DNA of 64,000 bases from Neonectria sp. B-13 (GCA_002682825.1 NOKP01000057.1:62001-126000); one strand, 5' to 3'. Positions 1-11,270 are shown, counted from the first letter of the stretch. Program-made: numbers and translations. The notes: generated from the sequence alone by a model not told the origin.

Positions 1-75
1 GCTATCAAAGTACTGCGAGTCGAAATTTGAGCCAGAAGCGGCAGTGTTACTGGAATCACATACACAAAACTCACT

Positions 76-1121
76 ATGGCGGCTTTCAGATCGTATCATC
101 ATTCTTTTGAGCAAGTGACAGGCTCACAGCCGCATCTCCAATTACTTCTCGAAAAGGATTATCCATTTGCGTTCGAGGCCGGCATCTTCGTCCCGTCTAA
201 GGATGAGCTATTCATTACAAGCAGCCCCTTCAAGGATGCCGAAGGTAATACGACTGTCCATGTCTCCAAGATCACGTTCAACGTCGTCGATGGCCAGGAG
301 AAGGTTGGCCATGAAGTGTTGCCAAACGGCCAGATGGCAATGGCGAACGGAGGTACCAACAGTGGAAACGATTTGCTCTTCTGCGCTCAAGGGTCTTTTG
401 ATCTGCCAAGCGGAATCTTCTCGATGAAGAGTGATCAGCCTTACGAAAGCAAGTTGGTCATCTCTGATTTCTATGGAAGACCCTTCAACTCTGTCAACGA
501 CGTGGTCGTGCATAGCGATGGCAGCATCTGGTTCACTGATCCAGCATACGGGTTTGGAGAAGGATATCGTCCACCTCCTCTTCTACCCAACCAGGTGTAT
601 AGATTTGATCCCGCAAGTGGAAGTATCCGTGCGGTAGCTGACCGGTTTGGACACCCCAACGGCATCTGTTTCAGTCCTGATGAGAAGGTGGTGTACATAA
701 CCGACACAGATTCAATATGGGGCGATGGGAGTGTGAACGATGCCCGGGCTTCTACTATGTAAGTTGCCAACCAATTTCAAGCTCCCTCCTGGACATGCGG
801 TTGACACAATTGAGTTACGCTTTCGATGTTTCGACATACTCGGGACAGCCTTTCCTTGTGAACCGTCGACTCTTCGCAATGGCGGACAATGGTTTTCCAG
901 ATGGGATTAAGTGCGATATGAATGGCAACGTCTTTAGTGGATGTGGGGATGGTGTTCATGTCTGGTCTCCGGGTGGCGTCCTAATTGGCAAGATATTAGT
1001 ACCAGGTGGTGTTGCGAATCTTTGCTTTGGGAAGAGAGGTGAACTATTTATTTTGAACAGTATGAGGCTGTGGAGGGCTAGACTAGCAGACTCAACGAGG
1101 GGTGCACTTCTTAAGATATGA
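76..1121 (+). CDS. SMP-30/gluconolactonase-like lactonohydrolase
   Basis: Exons 76-758 and 815-1121 join across a 56-nt GTAAGT...GAG intron to give about 329 residues. The first exon carries the beta-propeller segments NSVNDVVVHSDGSIWFTDP and HPNGICFSPDEKVVYITDTD, which are typical of the SMP-30/gluconolactonase/LRE-like family; the second carries ADNGFPDGIKCDMNGNVFSG, another blade with a metal-site-like Asp/Asn pattern. Family members hydrolyse sugar lactones or related cyclic esters with a divalent metal. No clear signal peptide is visible, so a cytosolic enzyme is likely. The next downstream coding trace is a decayed SDR half, a pairing seen in sugar-acid pathways, but this is only suggestive. 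The join keeps frame (AT+T = Ile), which supports the intron. Confidence 0.85.
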
Positions 1122-1175
1122 TGATTGTTATTTATTTTTACAAAGTTTAAATTCCATTTCCCCAAGATTCATAGG

Positions 1176-1520
1176 ATGGGTCTCAAAGCTCCGGAGCTGC
1201 CTGCTTGTGAAAAGCCGTTCAGACACTACATAGCAACTAAGGCTGCTATATTTGGTCTGACAGCTAGCTGTGTGGTAGCGTTGGGGAAGCATGGGATTCG
1301 TTTCTATGCCATGAGTCCTGATATAGTTGAGGCGGCCATGAACAAGGCCGATCTGGCTGGATCTAAACGGGTGGTCATGGAAGAAAGGGTTCCTCTAAGA
1401 CGGCTGGGTGTGCCGGAGGATATCGCGAAGCCGGTGGTGTTTCATTTGAGCGACAAGGCTTGGTATATCTCTAGACATAACTTGATATTCGACGGCGTTG
1501 CGTCAGTCCCTTACCAATGA
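1176..1520 (+). pseudogene. C-terminal half of a short-chain dehydrogenase (relic)
   Basis: An open stretch of about 115 residues contains the SDR active-site segment YIATKAA (YxxxK), the following helix, a GIRFYAMSPD segment (normally GIRVNAISPG) and the C-terminal pattern VPLRRLGVPEDIAKPVVFHLSDKA, ending in DGVASVPYQ. The Rossmann half with TGxxxGIG and NNAG is absent; the 5' end runs straight into the lactonase 3' region. The substrate-loop changes (PG to PD) also suggest decay. I read it as a truncated remnant and not as a working gene. A start at 1176 is merely the first ATG. Confidence 0.75.
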
Positions 1521-2241
1521 ACATGTTCAGTTTGATGATTCAGTTTGTTGCACGGGTGTCTCCCGGCTATCGACTTTCTGAACTCGCAGCCTCTCGGACG
1601 AACGATGAGACTTGAAGTCCACCGCAACTTATGAATTTATCTCAGTATTCTAAGCTCAGTGGGTGGTATAGCGGTCTCTGTTGCCTCCTCATTAAAACTT
1701 TTCCCAAGTCACTTAGTATTATCTGGACGACTTTGCCAATGCGCAAGTTGCTGCGCGTTGAGCAGGTCACGCCTGATACAGTATAGTCCAAATGACGAGA
1801 TACTCTACATTGGCTGATGAAAAGTGATGCCATACTTGATTTGATCACGAATTCAAATGCTACTACTTCAGTCTAGTTGCTGGTTTAATACGGCCGTTCA
1901 AGTCGAGTGAGTGGATGGAAACTAGAATCTGATCCAAAAATTCTCCCAAAAATTCCACGCCTCAACATATGCGAATCCTAATGACAAATCTTGAGGAACT
2001 AATCTACAGCATATGTTGTCAATTACCTGGGTTGGCTCGTCCAGGAACCTGGATCCCGAGCGGATCGACCATGCGGGACGCACCCCATTGCATCGTCTAT
2101 CTATCCCTGCAGCTTCCCAGTTACTAGATCGACATTGGTTCTTGAACTTCGTCTCTCAAATCGGCTCATTGCCATTAGACTCCGTCTTTTTCCTGCTTCG
2201 TCACCACGATCTTCACAAAGGTGATTACACGTGTAACCACG
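1521..2241. other. intergenic, no feature seen
   Basis: No coding potential, RNA gene or strong repeat is apparent. The stretch separates two gene relics and has mixed base composition. Confidence 0.5.
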
Positions 2242-2400
2242 ATGGCCCACAAACAGCAAAGCATCGCCCAAAATGACCCCCCTTCTGAAGGACAAACGCC
2301 TTCTAACAAGAAGCTTAGAGTCGGTGCGGTCGGAATTGGTCGCATGGAGCAGCGTGATGCCATGAATGTGCTGCACAAAGTACCTCGAGCGACCATGCTC
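2242..2400 (+). pseudogene. N-terminal relic of a Gfo/Idh/MocA oxidoreductase
   Basis: From the ATG at 2242 the reading frame gives a hydrophilic lead and then KLRVGAVGIGRMEQRDAMNVL followed by HKVPRATMLYTC. This matches the first beta-alpha-beta unit of NAD(P)-dependent Gfo/Idh/MocA dehydrogenases, normally LRVGVVGLGRMGQRHA. The third glycine of GxGxxG is changed (GRMEQ), and the homology stops at about 2400, long before the remaining 300 or more residues. It is a non-functional fragment. Confidence 0.65.
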
Positions 2401-3075
2401 TATACTTGTCCCCCCCGCGCGTGTCGCTCTGCTCCCTACGGGGGTCACTAACTCGCAAAAGGTGCCCTTGACTCGCAAATTCCGGTACATCTGATCACTG
2501 CCAACTTGTTAGGACTGCGAATCCACTTCGTTATAAGGGTAAATGCGATAATTCTGACCGGGGGAAAATCTTGTGTTTACAAAGAGTGATAAAAGTCAAG
2601 TTGACAACTCAATCTTCTTCCTCTTTTAGCACCATAAATTCGCCCTGACTTACTTCAATACCGTCTTCAGTCATGATCTCTAAGCTGGCCGTCAGCTTCT
2701 AATGTCAGCAAGTTGCGAGCTGCACGGCGTTCCTTTGCTTCCAGACCAACGAATGTGACCGCAGAAGTGACGGTCCCTGTCATGGTCCGGGGGAAACGTG
2801 GTCATAGCTGTGCCTTCAAATTTAACTCTCACCTTATCACGAAGCTCGCGAATAAGGGCATATCTCTTGCTCAGATCTTCATCAGAAGACAACAGCTTCT
2901 GGCGTTCTACCTTCACCCACCACCCTCTGCCAGCTTCAACTCCTCTCACAGCACTTAAGCCAGCCCGTAGAAGGCTCCGTACAGTCCTCATTCACCTGCG
3001 GATATATTTCACTTCGTCAACTCACTCATTTCTTTGAACACGCCTTTCTTCGTCAGCCTGAGCAGCTTGTCGATT
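2401..3075. other. intergenic with decayed minus-strand coding traces
   Basis: No intact gene. The minus strand shows short patches rich in charged helix-forming residues, such as LRELRDKVRVKFEG near 2810-2870, broken by many stops; they continue the transposase-like trace at 3076-3462. Confidence 0.4.
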
Positions 3076-3462
3076 CTAGTCATCCCTGGCGATGCGGATT
3101 CTCGCATCCTGGGCGCGAATTGGGCCGTAGTTACATACAATAGATGTCCTTTTCTGCAATGCCATTCGACGCTGATTCTTCTCTTTCAGACGCTTCATCT
3201 CTTCAGTTGCTGTGATGCCGTTGATCATGAGAGATTCGGCGGCTTTACGGGACTTCTCGTGTACATGTGCCACTGGTGATAGATGCCTCGATCCGTAAGG
3301 CCACATATTCCTGATAATTTCGAATAATGCGTAAGTTGAAAGGGAGGGGTCGGGGGGTATCGACGGCGTTCCAGCTGATCCTGTCTGAAGATTTTGGTGT
3401 TGCTGGAATCTCCTCTTCATTCTCATCATCTGACAGGTCTTCGGCTTCGTTTTCGTCGTCAT
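3076..3462 (-). pseudogene. possible DDE (pogo/CENP-B-type) transposase tail relic
   Basis: The minus frame reads ESLMINGITATEEMKRLKEKN, then NYGPIRAQDARIRIARDD and a stop, followed in the same frame by RQAAQADEERRVQRNE. Fungal pogo-like transposases often end in a lysine/arginine-rich coiled segment, then a short conserved G-x-L/I-x-x-x-DAR-like motif and a charged tail; that is the basis of the call. No catalytic DDE domain, terminal repeat or target duplication is visible. An acidic stretch (DDDENEAEDLSDDENEEE) lies upstream in another frame. The family assignment is a guess, but the decay is clear. Confidence 0.35.
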
Positions 3463-3941
3463 CTAGAGTGGCGTATCTTTCATTGATAATGATTAAAATG
3501 AAAGTTAATGATTGACAGCTATCATTATCAATCATTTCATTGATGCCCTACCCTACACAGTGATCATTGCATTGAAAGCACCGCAATGAAATGACAAGAA
3601 TGAAATGACGGGCAGGGTGGACCCCAGCTGTTCTCGCTGTGATGACATTTTTCCCTTTCTCAGCCTAGTGTATCTTTTGCAAAAGTTTAATATCAGGTCT
3701 GGACCTCCCGTGGTTTTATCCTCGCTCCGCTCGAAGACATTTTTTCCTCCTTCAGCCTAGCCCATGAGGTGGGGTTCACGCATGATGCTAACCCTTGTCT
3801 AGCTCACGTTGATTGACTTTGTTCAGTGCACGACACATTTCGATTCCCGGACCAGGCCCAGTCGGACTCTACTTTCTTCACTACTAACCACTACGTTTCA
3901 AGAACAGCGACACAGAACTGGATATTCAATAACTCAGGATC
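3463..3941. other. intergenic, upstream region of the bZIP gene
   Basis: Holds an imperfect inverted repeat around 3505-3540 (AATGATTGACAG...TATCAATCATT) and repeated AATGAAATGA words near 3585-3610. No gene is seen. The last 150 bases presumably serve as promoter and leader of the bZIP gene. Confidence 0.4.
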
Positions 3942-5064
3942 ATGGAACACTCCGTTACTCCGCTTCCTTCAGCCCTGAGCGAGGGCGAAGCGAACAGCGT
4001 TGGCGGGCACCCCACCCACGTCGACGCCGACGCCGACGCCGACGCCAACAAGCAGCGCAGGAAGGTTCAAAACCGGAAGAACAAAAGAGCACACCGTGAG
4101 TGTTTCCCTCAATGCCTCACCCCCTGCTGAGCTCACAAGCTTTGAAGGACTGCGGATTAGGGAGCAAGACCCGGGGTATGTTCAGACGGCGCGCCCGTTC
4201 CAAGTCAGGCGCTGGCGCCTCGACGAACCCGATGATTGTCCATCCCGAGACGTCTCGTCAGCATCGAAAGGCGCAACCGCCACGTACATCGCACCTGGAC
4301 CACCTGACACTCACGTCAATACATCAATCACCACACCCGAACGCGCCGTAGTCCTTCGAGGTCCGCCGCCCACCGCCCCAGTCCATGCCCAGACGTCCCT
4401 AACCCCTCGGTCCTTCGTCTTCCCCCTCTCAACCGATCACCTCCTCCATCTTATCCAGTATAATGTATTCCGCGCCTTCGTCTCCAACAAGCGCACTCTC
4501 AATACCCTTCTCACAGGCTGGACTGATGCCCCTCCCTCCCCCACTACCTGTCCCATCAGCGGTCCTTACCGTGACGACACAGCCGTCTACCCCCTCAACC
4601 CCAATATCCCTCCCTCCCTTGTCCCGACCCGCCTCCAGCAAGCCTGCCTCCACTCCATCTGGATCAACCTCATTCCCTTCCCCGGCGTCCGTGACAATCT
4701 TATCAAGCGCGAAGGACGCTTCGACCACTGGGAGCTGCTGCAAGACCTTATCGGCGAGCTGATGAGCGCCACGCCGGCTCCAAATCGACGAGGTACGCCC
4801 CTCACCATCACCGTCGCTGACCCTAAAACCATGTGGACCTTGCCCCTCACAGCAAGACGTGACGAGGATGAGGTCACCGCGGGGCGCAAGGGGCTTATTG
4901 TTTGGGGCGAACCATACGACATGCAGAGCTGGGAGGCGACTCCCGGCTTTCTTGCGAAATGGGCGTGGGCTGTGGAGGGTTGCGACGAGTTAGTCAATTG
5001 TAGTAACCGCTGGAGGCTGATGAGAGGAGAGGAACCTATGCGCCTCTCTGAATCGGAAAGATAG
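3942..5064 (+). CDS. bZIP transcription factor with DUF3425 domain
   Basis: Exons 3942-4095 and 4148-5064 join (C+GA = Arg) across a 52-nt GTGAGT intron to give 356 residues. Residues about 36-60 form a basic region, KQRRKVQNRKNKRAHR then LRIREQD, with the N-x7-R pattern of bZIP DNA-binding helices. The intron splits the basic region, as often happens in this family. Residues about 145-300 match the fungal DUF3425 domain (LSTDHLLHLIQYNVFRAF, TLLTGW, CPISGPYRDDTAVYPLNP, WINLIPFPGVRDNL, FDHWELLQDLIGE). The leucine zipper is weak, as is usual for this class. A run of four Asp-Ala pairs precedes the basic region, encoded by a GACGCC repeat. A nuclear regulator is expected; the target genes are unknown. 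Confidence 0.9.
4018..4050 (+). repeat. GACGCC hexanucleotide repeat inside the bZIP gene
   Basis: About five near-perfect GACGCC units encode alternating Asp-Ala before the basic region. Such a tract can change length by slippage without breaking the frame. Confidence 0.8.
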
Positions 5065-5593
5065 CCGCTATGCGGAAAAATTCTATAACAAGTGGAGGAC
5101 GGCCTGCGGATAGTCTCCTGATACAATCTACCCCTGGTAATCCCCTCAGTCAGAGCGTTGTTGTTAGCAGAGTGAAGAGGTCTCCACAGTGCGGCCGAAA
5201 AGGGAAAAAAGGTCATCACGGCGAGTCATGGGTCTGTGACGGGAACGGTGAAGGGCAGTATACGAGATTATATCAATTGATCTTAGTCTATGTAGCATCA
5301 TTGAAAGTACGGTGTTAGCTTATGCATTTACTCCTATCGCCGGGAAGGGTCTTTAAAATGGACGGCGATTTGTAAGCTATTCCTTACCTTACGGTCTTCC
5401 GAAGTGATGCTCTCCTGAAATGAGCCCGCCGTTATGTAGGCGTTTAGAGTAAGCAGACTACATAAATAAACCACTTTCCCCTCCTTCTTCGACTCAAGTT
5501 CATACTCCAAATCCTCAAGATTACATTAGTCCTCCGCGTCATAAGCAAGTCTATTCCTCATCACCTCTCACGGCATCCCTCACCAATACGATC
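5065..5593. other. intergenic, SDR promoter region
   Basis: No gene seen. The 130 bases before 5594 are C/T-rich (ACTTTCCCCTCCTTCTTCG), as is common for well-expressed filamentous-fungal promoters. Confidence 0.45.
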
Positions 5594-6592
5594 ATGTCAC
5601 CCTACGCTGCCGCCCACACCAAGCCAAACGGCCCTGGTGACGCACGCCCCACGGCCCTACAGATCATCAAGGACGAGGGCGTCGAGGGCAAGCTCCAGGG
5701 CGAGGTCATTGTCATTACCGGTACCTCTTCCGGCATCGGTATCGAAACCGCTCGCGCCCTAGCCGCCACTGGTGCCACCCTCTATCTCACAGCCCGGGAC
5801 GTCGCCAAGGCCCAGTCCGCCCTCGCCGGTATATTTGAACCTTCCCGTATGGAGTTGATCCAGATGGACCAAGCATCCCTTGCCTCTGTCCGTGCCGCCG
5901 CCGCCGCCATCCTCGGCAAGACCTCCAAGATTCACCTCCTCGTGAACAATGCCGGTATTATGGCCATTCCAGACCTCCGCTTGACCGCCGACGGCCACGA
6001 ACTCCAGTTCGGCACGAATCACCTCTCGCATTTCCTCTTCTTTAAGCTCCTAGAGCCCGCTCTCCTCGCCGCCGCCTCCCCTGGCCTGCCTTCCCGTGTC
6101 GTCACTCTCTCTTCCTCCGCCCATAACGTCCACAGTATCAACAACGCCGATAACTACGCCTTCCAGAGAGGCGGCTATGAACCCAGTGTGGCCTACGGCC
6201 AGTCTAAGACAGCCAATATCTACATGGCCAACGAGATCGAGCGCCGCTACGGCCCGCGCTACCTACATGCCACGAGCGTCCATCCGGGCATTGTCCAGAC
6301 TGGACTGAGCCAGCACATGCCCCCGGATGCCTTCAAGGGGATGGAGTTCTTGTACCCCACCATGAAGAGCGTTGAGCAGGGTGCCGCAACATCGGTGTGG
6401 GCAGCTGTCGGCAAGACATGGGAACATGAGGGTGGCAAGTACCTCGTCAACTGCGCCGTGGCAGAGCGGTATGAGGAAGGGGATGACAAGTTTTCTGCGC
6501 CAGGGTATGCCCCGTACGCCTATGACGTAGAAGAGGCGAAGAGGCTGTGGAGCGACTCGCTCAAGCTTGTAGGATTGCCGGACGAGGAGTAG
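5594..6592 (+). CDS. short-chain dehydrogenase/reductase (retinol dehydrogenase/WWOX-like)
   Basis: A single exon of 332 residues. Residues 42-49 read TGTSSGIG, the NAD(P)-binding glycine motif; NNAG lies at 118-121; the active-site serine is in SSSAHNV near 173-179 and the catalytic pair is Y201-GQS-K205. The longer C-terminus and spacing between NNAG and YxxxK fit the extended retinol-dehydrogenase/protochlorophyllide-reductase-like branch common in fungi. The start at 5594 leaves a 30-residue lead before the Rossmann fold, which is normal here. Third codon positions are strongly C-biased, unlike the decayed neighbours. The substrate cannot be read from sequence. Confidence 0.92.
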   Translation: MSPYAAAHTKPNGPGDARPTALQIIKDEGVEGKLQGEVIVITGTSSGIGIETARALAATGATLYLTARDVAKAQSALAGIFEPSRMELIQMDQASLASVRAAAAAILGKTSKIHLLVNNAGIMAIPDLRLTADGHELQFGTNHLSHFLFFKLLEPALLAAASPGLPSRVVTLSSSAHNVHSINNADNYAFQRGGYEPSVAYGQSKTANIYMANEIERRYGPRYLHATSVHPGIVQTGLSQHMPPDAFKGMEFLYPTMKSVEQGAATSVWAAVGKTWEHEGGKYLVNCAVAERYEEGDDKFSAPGYAPYAYDVEEAKRLWSDSLKLVGLPDEE

Positions 6593-7495
6593 GGAACCAG
6601 GAGGGGCCTGGCCCTCAGTATAGAGTCAAACTCGTGATTTTCTTAGATGAATACATCCCTATGAATCACGGAGCCATAAAATTCGTGATACTCTAATGAT
6701 TTATGTGTAGCACGATCACATCACGTCCGGGTCAATAGACTGATCTCTCGGCGTTGTCGTGGCAAAAATAGAAATATTGCTAGGCTGTGCCCTTGTTGTG
6801 GACGCTCCTAGTTGCCATACCGTGGGGCTGCCGTACAATTCCCATTAGTCTAGGGCTCTGTGAGCTATGCTGACGATTCTGTGGTATCGAGGACGTAGAC
6901 GTCGTTGAAGCACGCGGCGCTTCGCCGCCGAAGACGAGGGCCTTGGTGGCGACAGCAATACAGATTACGGCGCGCAGGGGCAGAGAGGAAGCTGCCGATA
7001 ACAAAGGCGCGCGACCAGTTGAAGACGTCAGTATCAAAGACGACAATGTTGGATCTTACGAGCATCGTGGTGTGTGCGCGTACTCAACGCTTCGCTGAGT
7101 AGGCTGACCTTCAATAGGGCAACTTGGGAAAGCCATGTAACGTGCTATTCTCGTTTTCCCTGAGCGATATGCTACGTCGATCTTGGGTTCGTTAGTATAA
7201 CTCGGTTTTAAGAAGCGGATTGGTACGGTTCCGGTCCTATGCACGGCTGACTTTTCTGTCGGTCCGTCTGACAGTATCAAGTCGTCTGTACTTTTGTCAT
7301 CAAAGAGAGGGAAGAATTCTACGCTGACCGTACCCTCGCTGTTTCTCCAAGCCTTCAAGTAGTCTTCAAAAGCTCAGTTGTCGAGGTTGGAGGATTAAAG
7401 TCTAGATATCGGGTTTAGGACTGTACATTTGTATGCGATATGAAGGCTCTGAAGGCATGATGCCCCTTGAAACATGAGTATCGGTATGCCACGTC
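6593..7495. other. intergenic, unassigned
   Basis: The minus strand has two frames open for 90-100 codons (6780-7046 and 7056-7358), but neither shows a motif I recognise and codon use is unbiased. I call no gene here. It may hold relic sequence. Confidence 0.4.
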
Positions 7496-7987
7496 TTACT
7501 TTGACACCTTCAACACTTCTGTCAACTCAAACAGCATTCTCTGCCCACCAATCACCTGCACGTTCGCCACCAGCAACGTAGATGACTCAGTACCAACGCC
7601 AGTCTCCTTATTGGTGTCGGTGAAATGCGCAAACTGCGAAACACACCCTGCACCAGAGCCGTCCGGCGCATCCCAGGTTTGAATGTCCCTAGTGCTCTGC
7701 ACGCTCGTCACGTTAAGGAGACGAAATTTCTGAATAGCTTCGAAGAAATCTTGCCGCGACAATTGGTCATGGTTAATTCTTAGTGACACGATCAGTTCAA
7801 TTGTCTTTCGCCCAGCCGGAACCTATCAACACCCGACTTACCTCGCAGTGAAGCCCTGCGCGACACTCTCATTGAAGGCACTCGCCGCGGCTTCATCGTT
7901 TGGCTGGCAGAAGATCCGGTCGTAGAGGTCCTCAACCCATATACCCAGGGCAGAAGAGGCACGTGTGGGTTCGGAAGTGTTGGCCAT
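7496..7987 (-). CDS. small NTF2/SnoaL-like conserved fungal protein
   Basis: Two exons on the minus strand, 7987-7842 and 7778-7496, join (AG+A = Arg) across a 63-nt GTAAGT...CTAAG intron to give 142 residues. The protein starts MANTSEPTRASSALGIWVED and passes through a helical first half (FNESVAQGFTAR) into strand-rich segments containing DAPDGSGAGCVSQFAHFTDT and ending LFELTEVLKVSK. The size and helix-then-sheet order suggest the NTF2/SnoaL alpha+beta barrel often seen in unannotated fungal proteins. No catalytic residues can be assigned. It is divergent from the Zn2Cys6 gene at 8329, and the two may share a promoter of about 340 bases. Confidence 0.7.
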
Positions 7988-8328
7988 GATGACTGAGAAT
8001 GAGGTTTAAATGAATCCTGTGAAATGGTCAAGATGTCTGAAGATAATTCAGAAAACTTGCTCTTGGAAAGCTTCGCGAGCACTTTATACCCATTGTCGAA
8101 GTCCTCGGTTTCAATACGGGCGTCCGAGTTGGAAACGGATCCGCACGGACTGAGGCTTAGCGTGCGGAACTCCGCATCTTAGGCCCCGCATCAGGCCGGA
8201 ACTACCGGGTTTAACGCTGACCGACTTCTTCTTAGCAAATGCCGCGAACTTTCGCAACCCGACTTTCTTACTTTGGCTGTAGCCAGTCCACCTTTTGACA
8301 AAGCTTCACAACGTCGCCTCGCGGAAAT
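7988..8328. promoter_or_regulatory. divergent promoter region
   Basis: The region between the divergent starts at 7987 and 8329. It contains several CGG/CCG triplets (for example ATCCGCACGGACTGAGG near 8130), the half-sites preferred by Zn2Cys6 factors. Autoregulation by the neighbouring factor is possible but not shown. Confidence 0.35.
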
Positions 8329-9735
8329 ATGATATCATTAAGGCGAAAATCTTGCTCCGCTTGTGCCCGGGGTAAAAGGCGGTGCGACCTCAACTTCCCA
8401 GAGTGTGGGCGCTGTCTTGCAAGGCGAGTCACCTGCGTGTATGCTTGGATATCACCCGAAGAAGCCCAAGAGGTGGTGCAAAGTAGCAGCCCGGGTCCTT
8501 GGATACCGCAAGAGGTTCGACATGACCATCACCTTTACCAAAGCGGTCTAACCGAGACACCCCAGTGGAACCACCACTTGCCCAGACCAGGAGATAGCCA
8601 TGCCAATGACAATGCCACACTTGGCTCGCCGTTACCCCTCACAACAACTCCCTTCAATCTGGCCCCGGCCTTGGTGCCTCTATTAGACGAGATTATCGGC
8701 CGAGGGAGAACCATATCATTCCTCACCCCAGACCTCCAACTTCAGTCTCCCGCCACGTCATGTCTGAATGCGGGCTCGGTTTTATGTACGCCTCAACCTC
8801 CACATCACATTGGTGTTCCAACGACGTCCATCCAAATAGCCAGCGACAGCTCCATAACTACAGGCACCATCTTCCAAGCCCGCGCAGAGTATGTCGCCAG
8901 CCGCCTAGTCCTGCAGGTTAGGGCTTTAGCAGAAACGGGACAAACGGCCTTTATCCACCACACTCATATCGACGCCTCTCCTATATTACGAGACGCTTTA
9001 GCTGCCTGCTCCCTGGACGTCATGCGCAACTCGGTGAATGTGCTTCTTATCCGGTCAGAGATTACGAGGCGCGCAGAACTGCTTATAGAGGCTACAGAGA
9101 CAGCCATCTCCCTTACGCCGCCCAGTTCCCATTCGACCATGAACCTTGACCTCCTGCCCGCTGTGCAGGCCATGCTTATTTACCAGTGCATGCGACTATT
9201 CTCGACTGGCGACGTTGCACAGCAGGCACAGGCAGAGCGAGACGCTGAGCCGCTTGCAAGATGGGTCGGCATCTTGCAAGGGCAGACTCAGTGGTCGCAG
9301 GATAACAGTGCCGGCGGTACGCAGCTCGATCTTTCGATCTGGAAAGACTGGATCCAAGCCGAAAGCATCCGACGTACTATAATATTTGCAGAGCTACTTG
9401 ACGGCATCTACACCTTTCTTAGGTTTGGCTGGTACCGAGCCAGTGCGAGGATGGCCAAGCTGGGCTTTACAGGACAAGTCGCCCTGTGGGAAGCAAGATC
9501 GGCGGTAGAATGGTACCAAGCAATGGGGCAAAGGCCTTGGTTCGAGGTAAATATCTCGAGTTTCCGTGACGACATTAAGGCGGCATTGCCCGACGACCTT
9601 GATGAATTGGGAATCGCCCTCCGGGTAAGCTATGACGGCATTGACGCGTTAGAGGAGTGGTTGGGTGGCGACAGCAGACTGCTTGAGAAATGGGGGTTAA
9701 GGTCCCGGGATGGCTTTGCCTCTTCGTGCTATTGA
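8329..9735 (+). CDS. Zn2Cys6 transcription factor
   Basis: A single exon of 468 residues. C9, C12, C19, C26, C29 and C36 give the pattern C-x2-C-x6-C-x6-C-x2-C-x6-C in SCSACARGKRRCDLNFPEC, followed by GRC and VTC: a canonical GAL4-type binuclear zinc cluster right at the N-terminus. The rest is helical and resembles the diverged middle-homology region, with segments such as LLPAVQAMLIYQCMRLF and RRTIIFAELLDGIYTFL. Similar short N-terminal-cluster proteins are found beside fungal accessory and secondary-metabolism genes. A nuclear regulator is expected. Candidate local targets are the divergent NTF2-like gene or the SDR at 11440, by inference only. Confidence 0.9.
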   Translation: MISLRRKSCSACARGKRRCDLNFPECGRCLARRVTCVYAWISPEEAQEVVQSSSPGPWIPQEVRHDHHLYQSGLTETPQWNHHLPRPGDSHANDNATLGSPLPLTTTPFNLAPALVPLLDEIIGRGRTISFLTPDLQLQSPATSCLNAGSVLCTPQPPHHIGVPTTSIQIASDSSITTGTIFQARAEYVASRLVLQVRALAETGQTAFIHHTHIDASPILRDALAACSLDVMRNSVNVLLIRSEITRRAELLIEATETAISLTPPSSHSTMNLDLLPAVQAMLIYQCMRLFSTGDVAQQAQAERDAEPLARWVGILQGQTQWSQDNSAGGTQLDLSIWKDWIQAESIRRTIIFAELLDGIYTFLRFGWYRASARMAKLGFTGQVALWEARSAVEWYQAMGQRPWFEVNISSFRDDIKAALPDDLDELGIALRVSYDGIDALEEWLGGDSRLLEKWGLRSRDGFASSCY

Positions 9736-10419
9736 TTTACTACAATTTCATGTCTATTAGCTTGGTAAACTATCGGTTGTTGATCACCTCTTGTAGCTGG
9801 TTCTCGATTCCCTCGTCGGCCTCTTTACTACTATTGTATCTGTATGCGTTAATGCGTTCGAGTGTCTGAAGGCGCAAAAATAACTGTGTGTTGCAATCCT
9901 GTCTACCAGTCCGTGCCTTTCGCTCCTCAGCTATTAACACACTTAATTACATTGAATCTACTATTCTACCATTACCAGGCCGTAACCTACATTGCTCACA
10001 ACAACATCCTAATCCACTCGACCATACACCTCACGCCTCGGACCTACCCTATACCCTTAGGTTAGACCCAACTGTTACAGTGCCTTTGCTTCATAATATG
10101 CCTTACTTTTTACCCTGCCTAGGGTTTGATTCCTGCATTCACAAGCCCTTCTTACTTGATTTTAAATCACGGTGGAATTAAAGTCTTAATTTCAAAGCAA
10201 AGATGCTTGATTTCAAAGCATGGAGCCATAAAAAGCCGATTGGCAAGTATTTGTCAAATTGGACCATGCTGGCACACCAAGGTCAAGGGTGGTCAAGTGA
10301 GAATCGGAGGCCGACTTGGCCCCGGGGTGCCGAGCACTCAGCACGCTAGATCGCATACAGCCACATTGAAGACCTGAAGCTCCCAGCCACTAAAGGGCAA
10401 GAAAGGGATAGAATACAAA

Positions 10420-11100
10420 TACACATTTAAGGTCATTAAGTGGTTATACAAGCTATTAAACAGTATCAGTAGTATAGTATAAGAAGTGCTATTAATACTG
10501 TATTCTAATATAATATTATTGAAATTTATATAGAACTTATTAACTTAGTTTTAAGTTTAAAGCCTTATTAATATAAAAGTTATATACATATTTATATATA
10601 TTTTATTTAATAATGATTACTATTATAAATATATTTCTTTTTAACTTAGCTTAATATTTTTTTAGTATATTCTTTAAAGGTTATTTATATTTAAAACTAA
10701 TATTTAGATATAATAGTCCTTGGTAGCACACACCTAGAGAAGGGGCTAAAGGTTAAACAGTATAAAAGAAAACAGAAAAAACAACAGTATAATAGGCTTA
10801 ATACCCAAGCCCAAGGCAACAATGACTCAAGAAGATAAAAGTTTCTACTGTAAAGCTAAGGTGTAAGTTTTGCTGCCCCAATCAGCTGGAAAGTTAAGCT
10901 CAAGCAAAGGAAACACGTGATTCAGCGCAATCGCGGATAAGCAGAAACAGTAGTCCAAACAGTAGTTTCAACAGTGTTAAAACTAATATATTATGTAGGT
11001 ATTATAATATTATATAATAATTACTTAAAAATCATTAAATGAGCTTTTTAAGTTGTTTTAATAATAGTAGAGTAAAAAGTAGATAATAAGGTTTTTTAAG
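10420..11100. repeat. AT-rich, RIP-like degenerate block
   Basis: Long runs of TATA, TTAATA and AAATATA words with very few CpG, and stop codons in every frame. Such isochore-like patches in ascomycetes are usually transposon copies mutated C-to-T by repeat-induced point mutation. A less mutated relative of part of it lies near 14.4 kb. Confidence 0.55.
10722..10915 (+). repeat. dispersed repeat, copy A (mutated)
   Basis: Shares with 14337-14560 the order of GTTAAACAGTA (copy B GTTGAACAGTA), GAAAACA, ACCCAAGCCCAAGGCA (16 identical bases), GACTCAA (copy B AACTCAA), ATAAAGTT and AATCAGC. Several differences are C/T or G/A, with copy A carrying T or A, as expected if copy A was hit by RIP. The element type is unknown. 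Confidence 0.6.
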
Positions 11101-11270
11101 ACACGGGGTTTTGGAACTAACATTGGGACACAGTTAGTAGGCAGCTGGCCCCACAATGCCAACGGGTAACACGCCCAGTAATCGGGCCTCCAGTTGACAA
11201 TTGCCGAGGAGCCAAGAAGAATAATTTCTCCGTAATGAGAATCTGCAGCGCAGCGACTCAGTTTCATGTC

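Noticed and set aside
6780..7358. Two 90-100-codon minus-strand frames
   Set aside because: No motif, unbiased codons and no link between them by splice sites.
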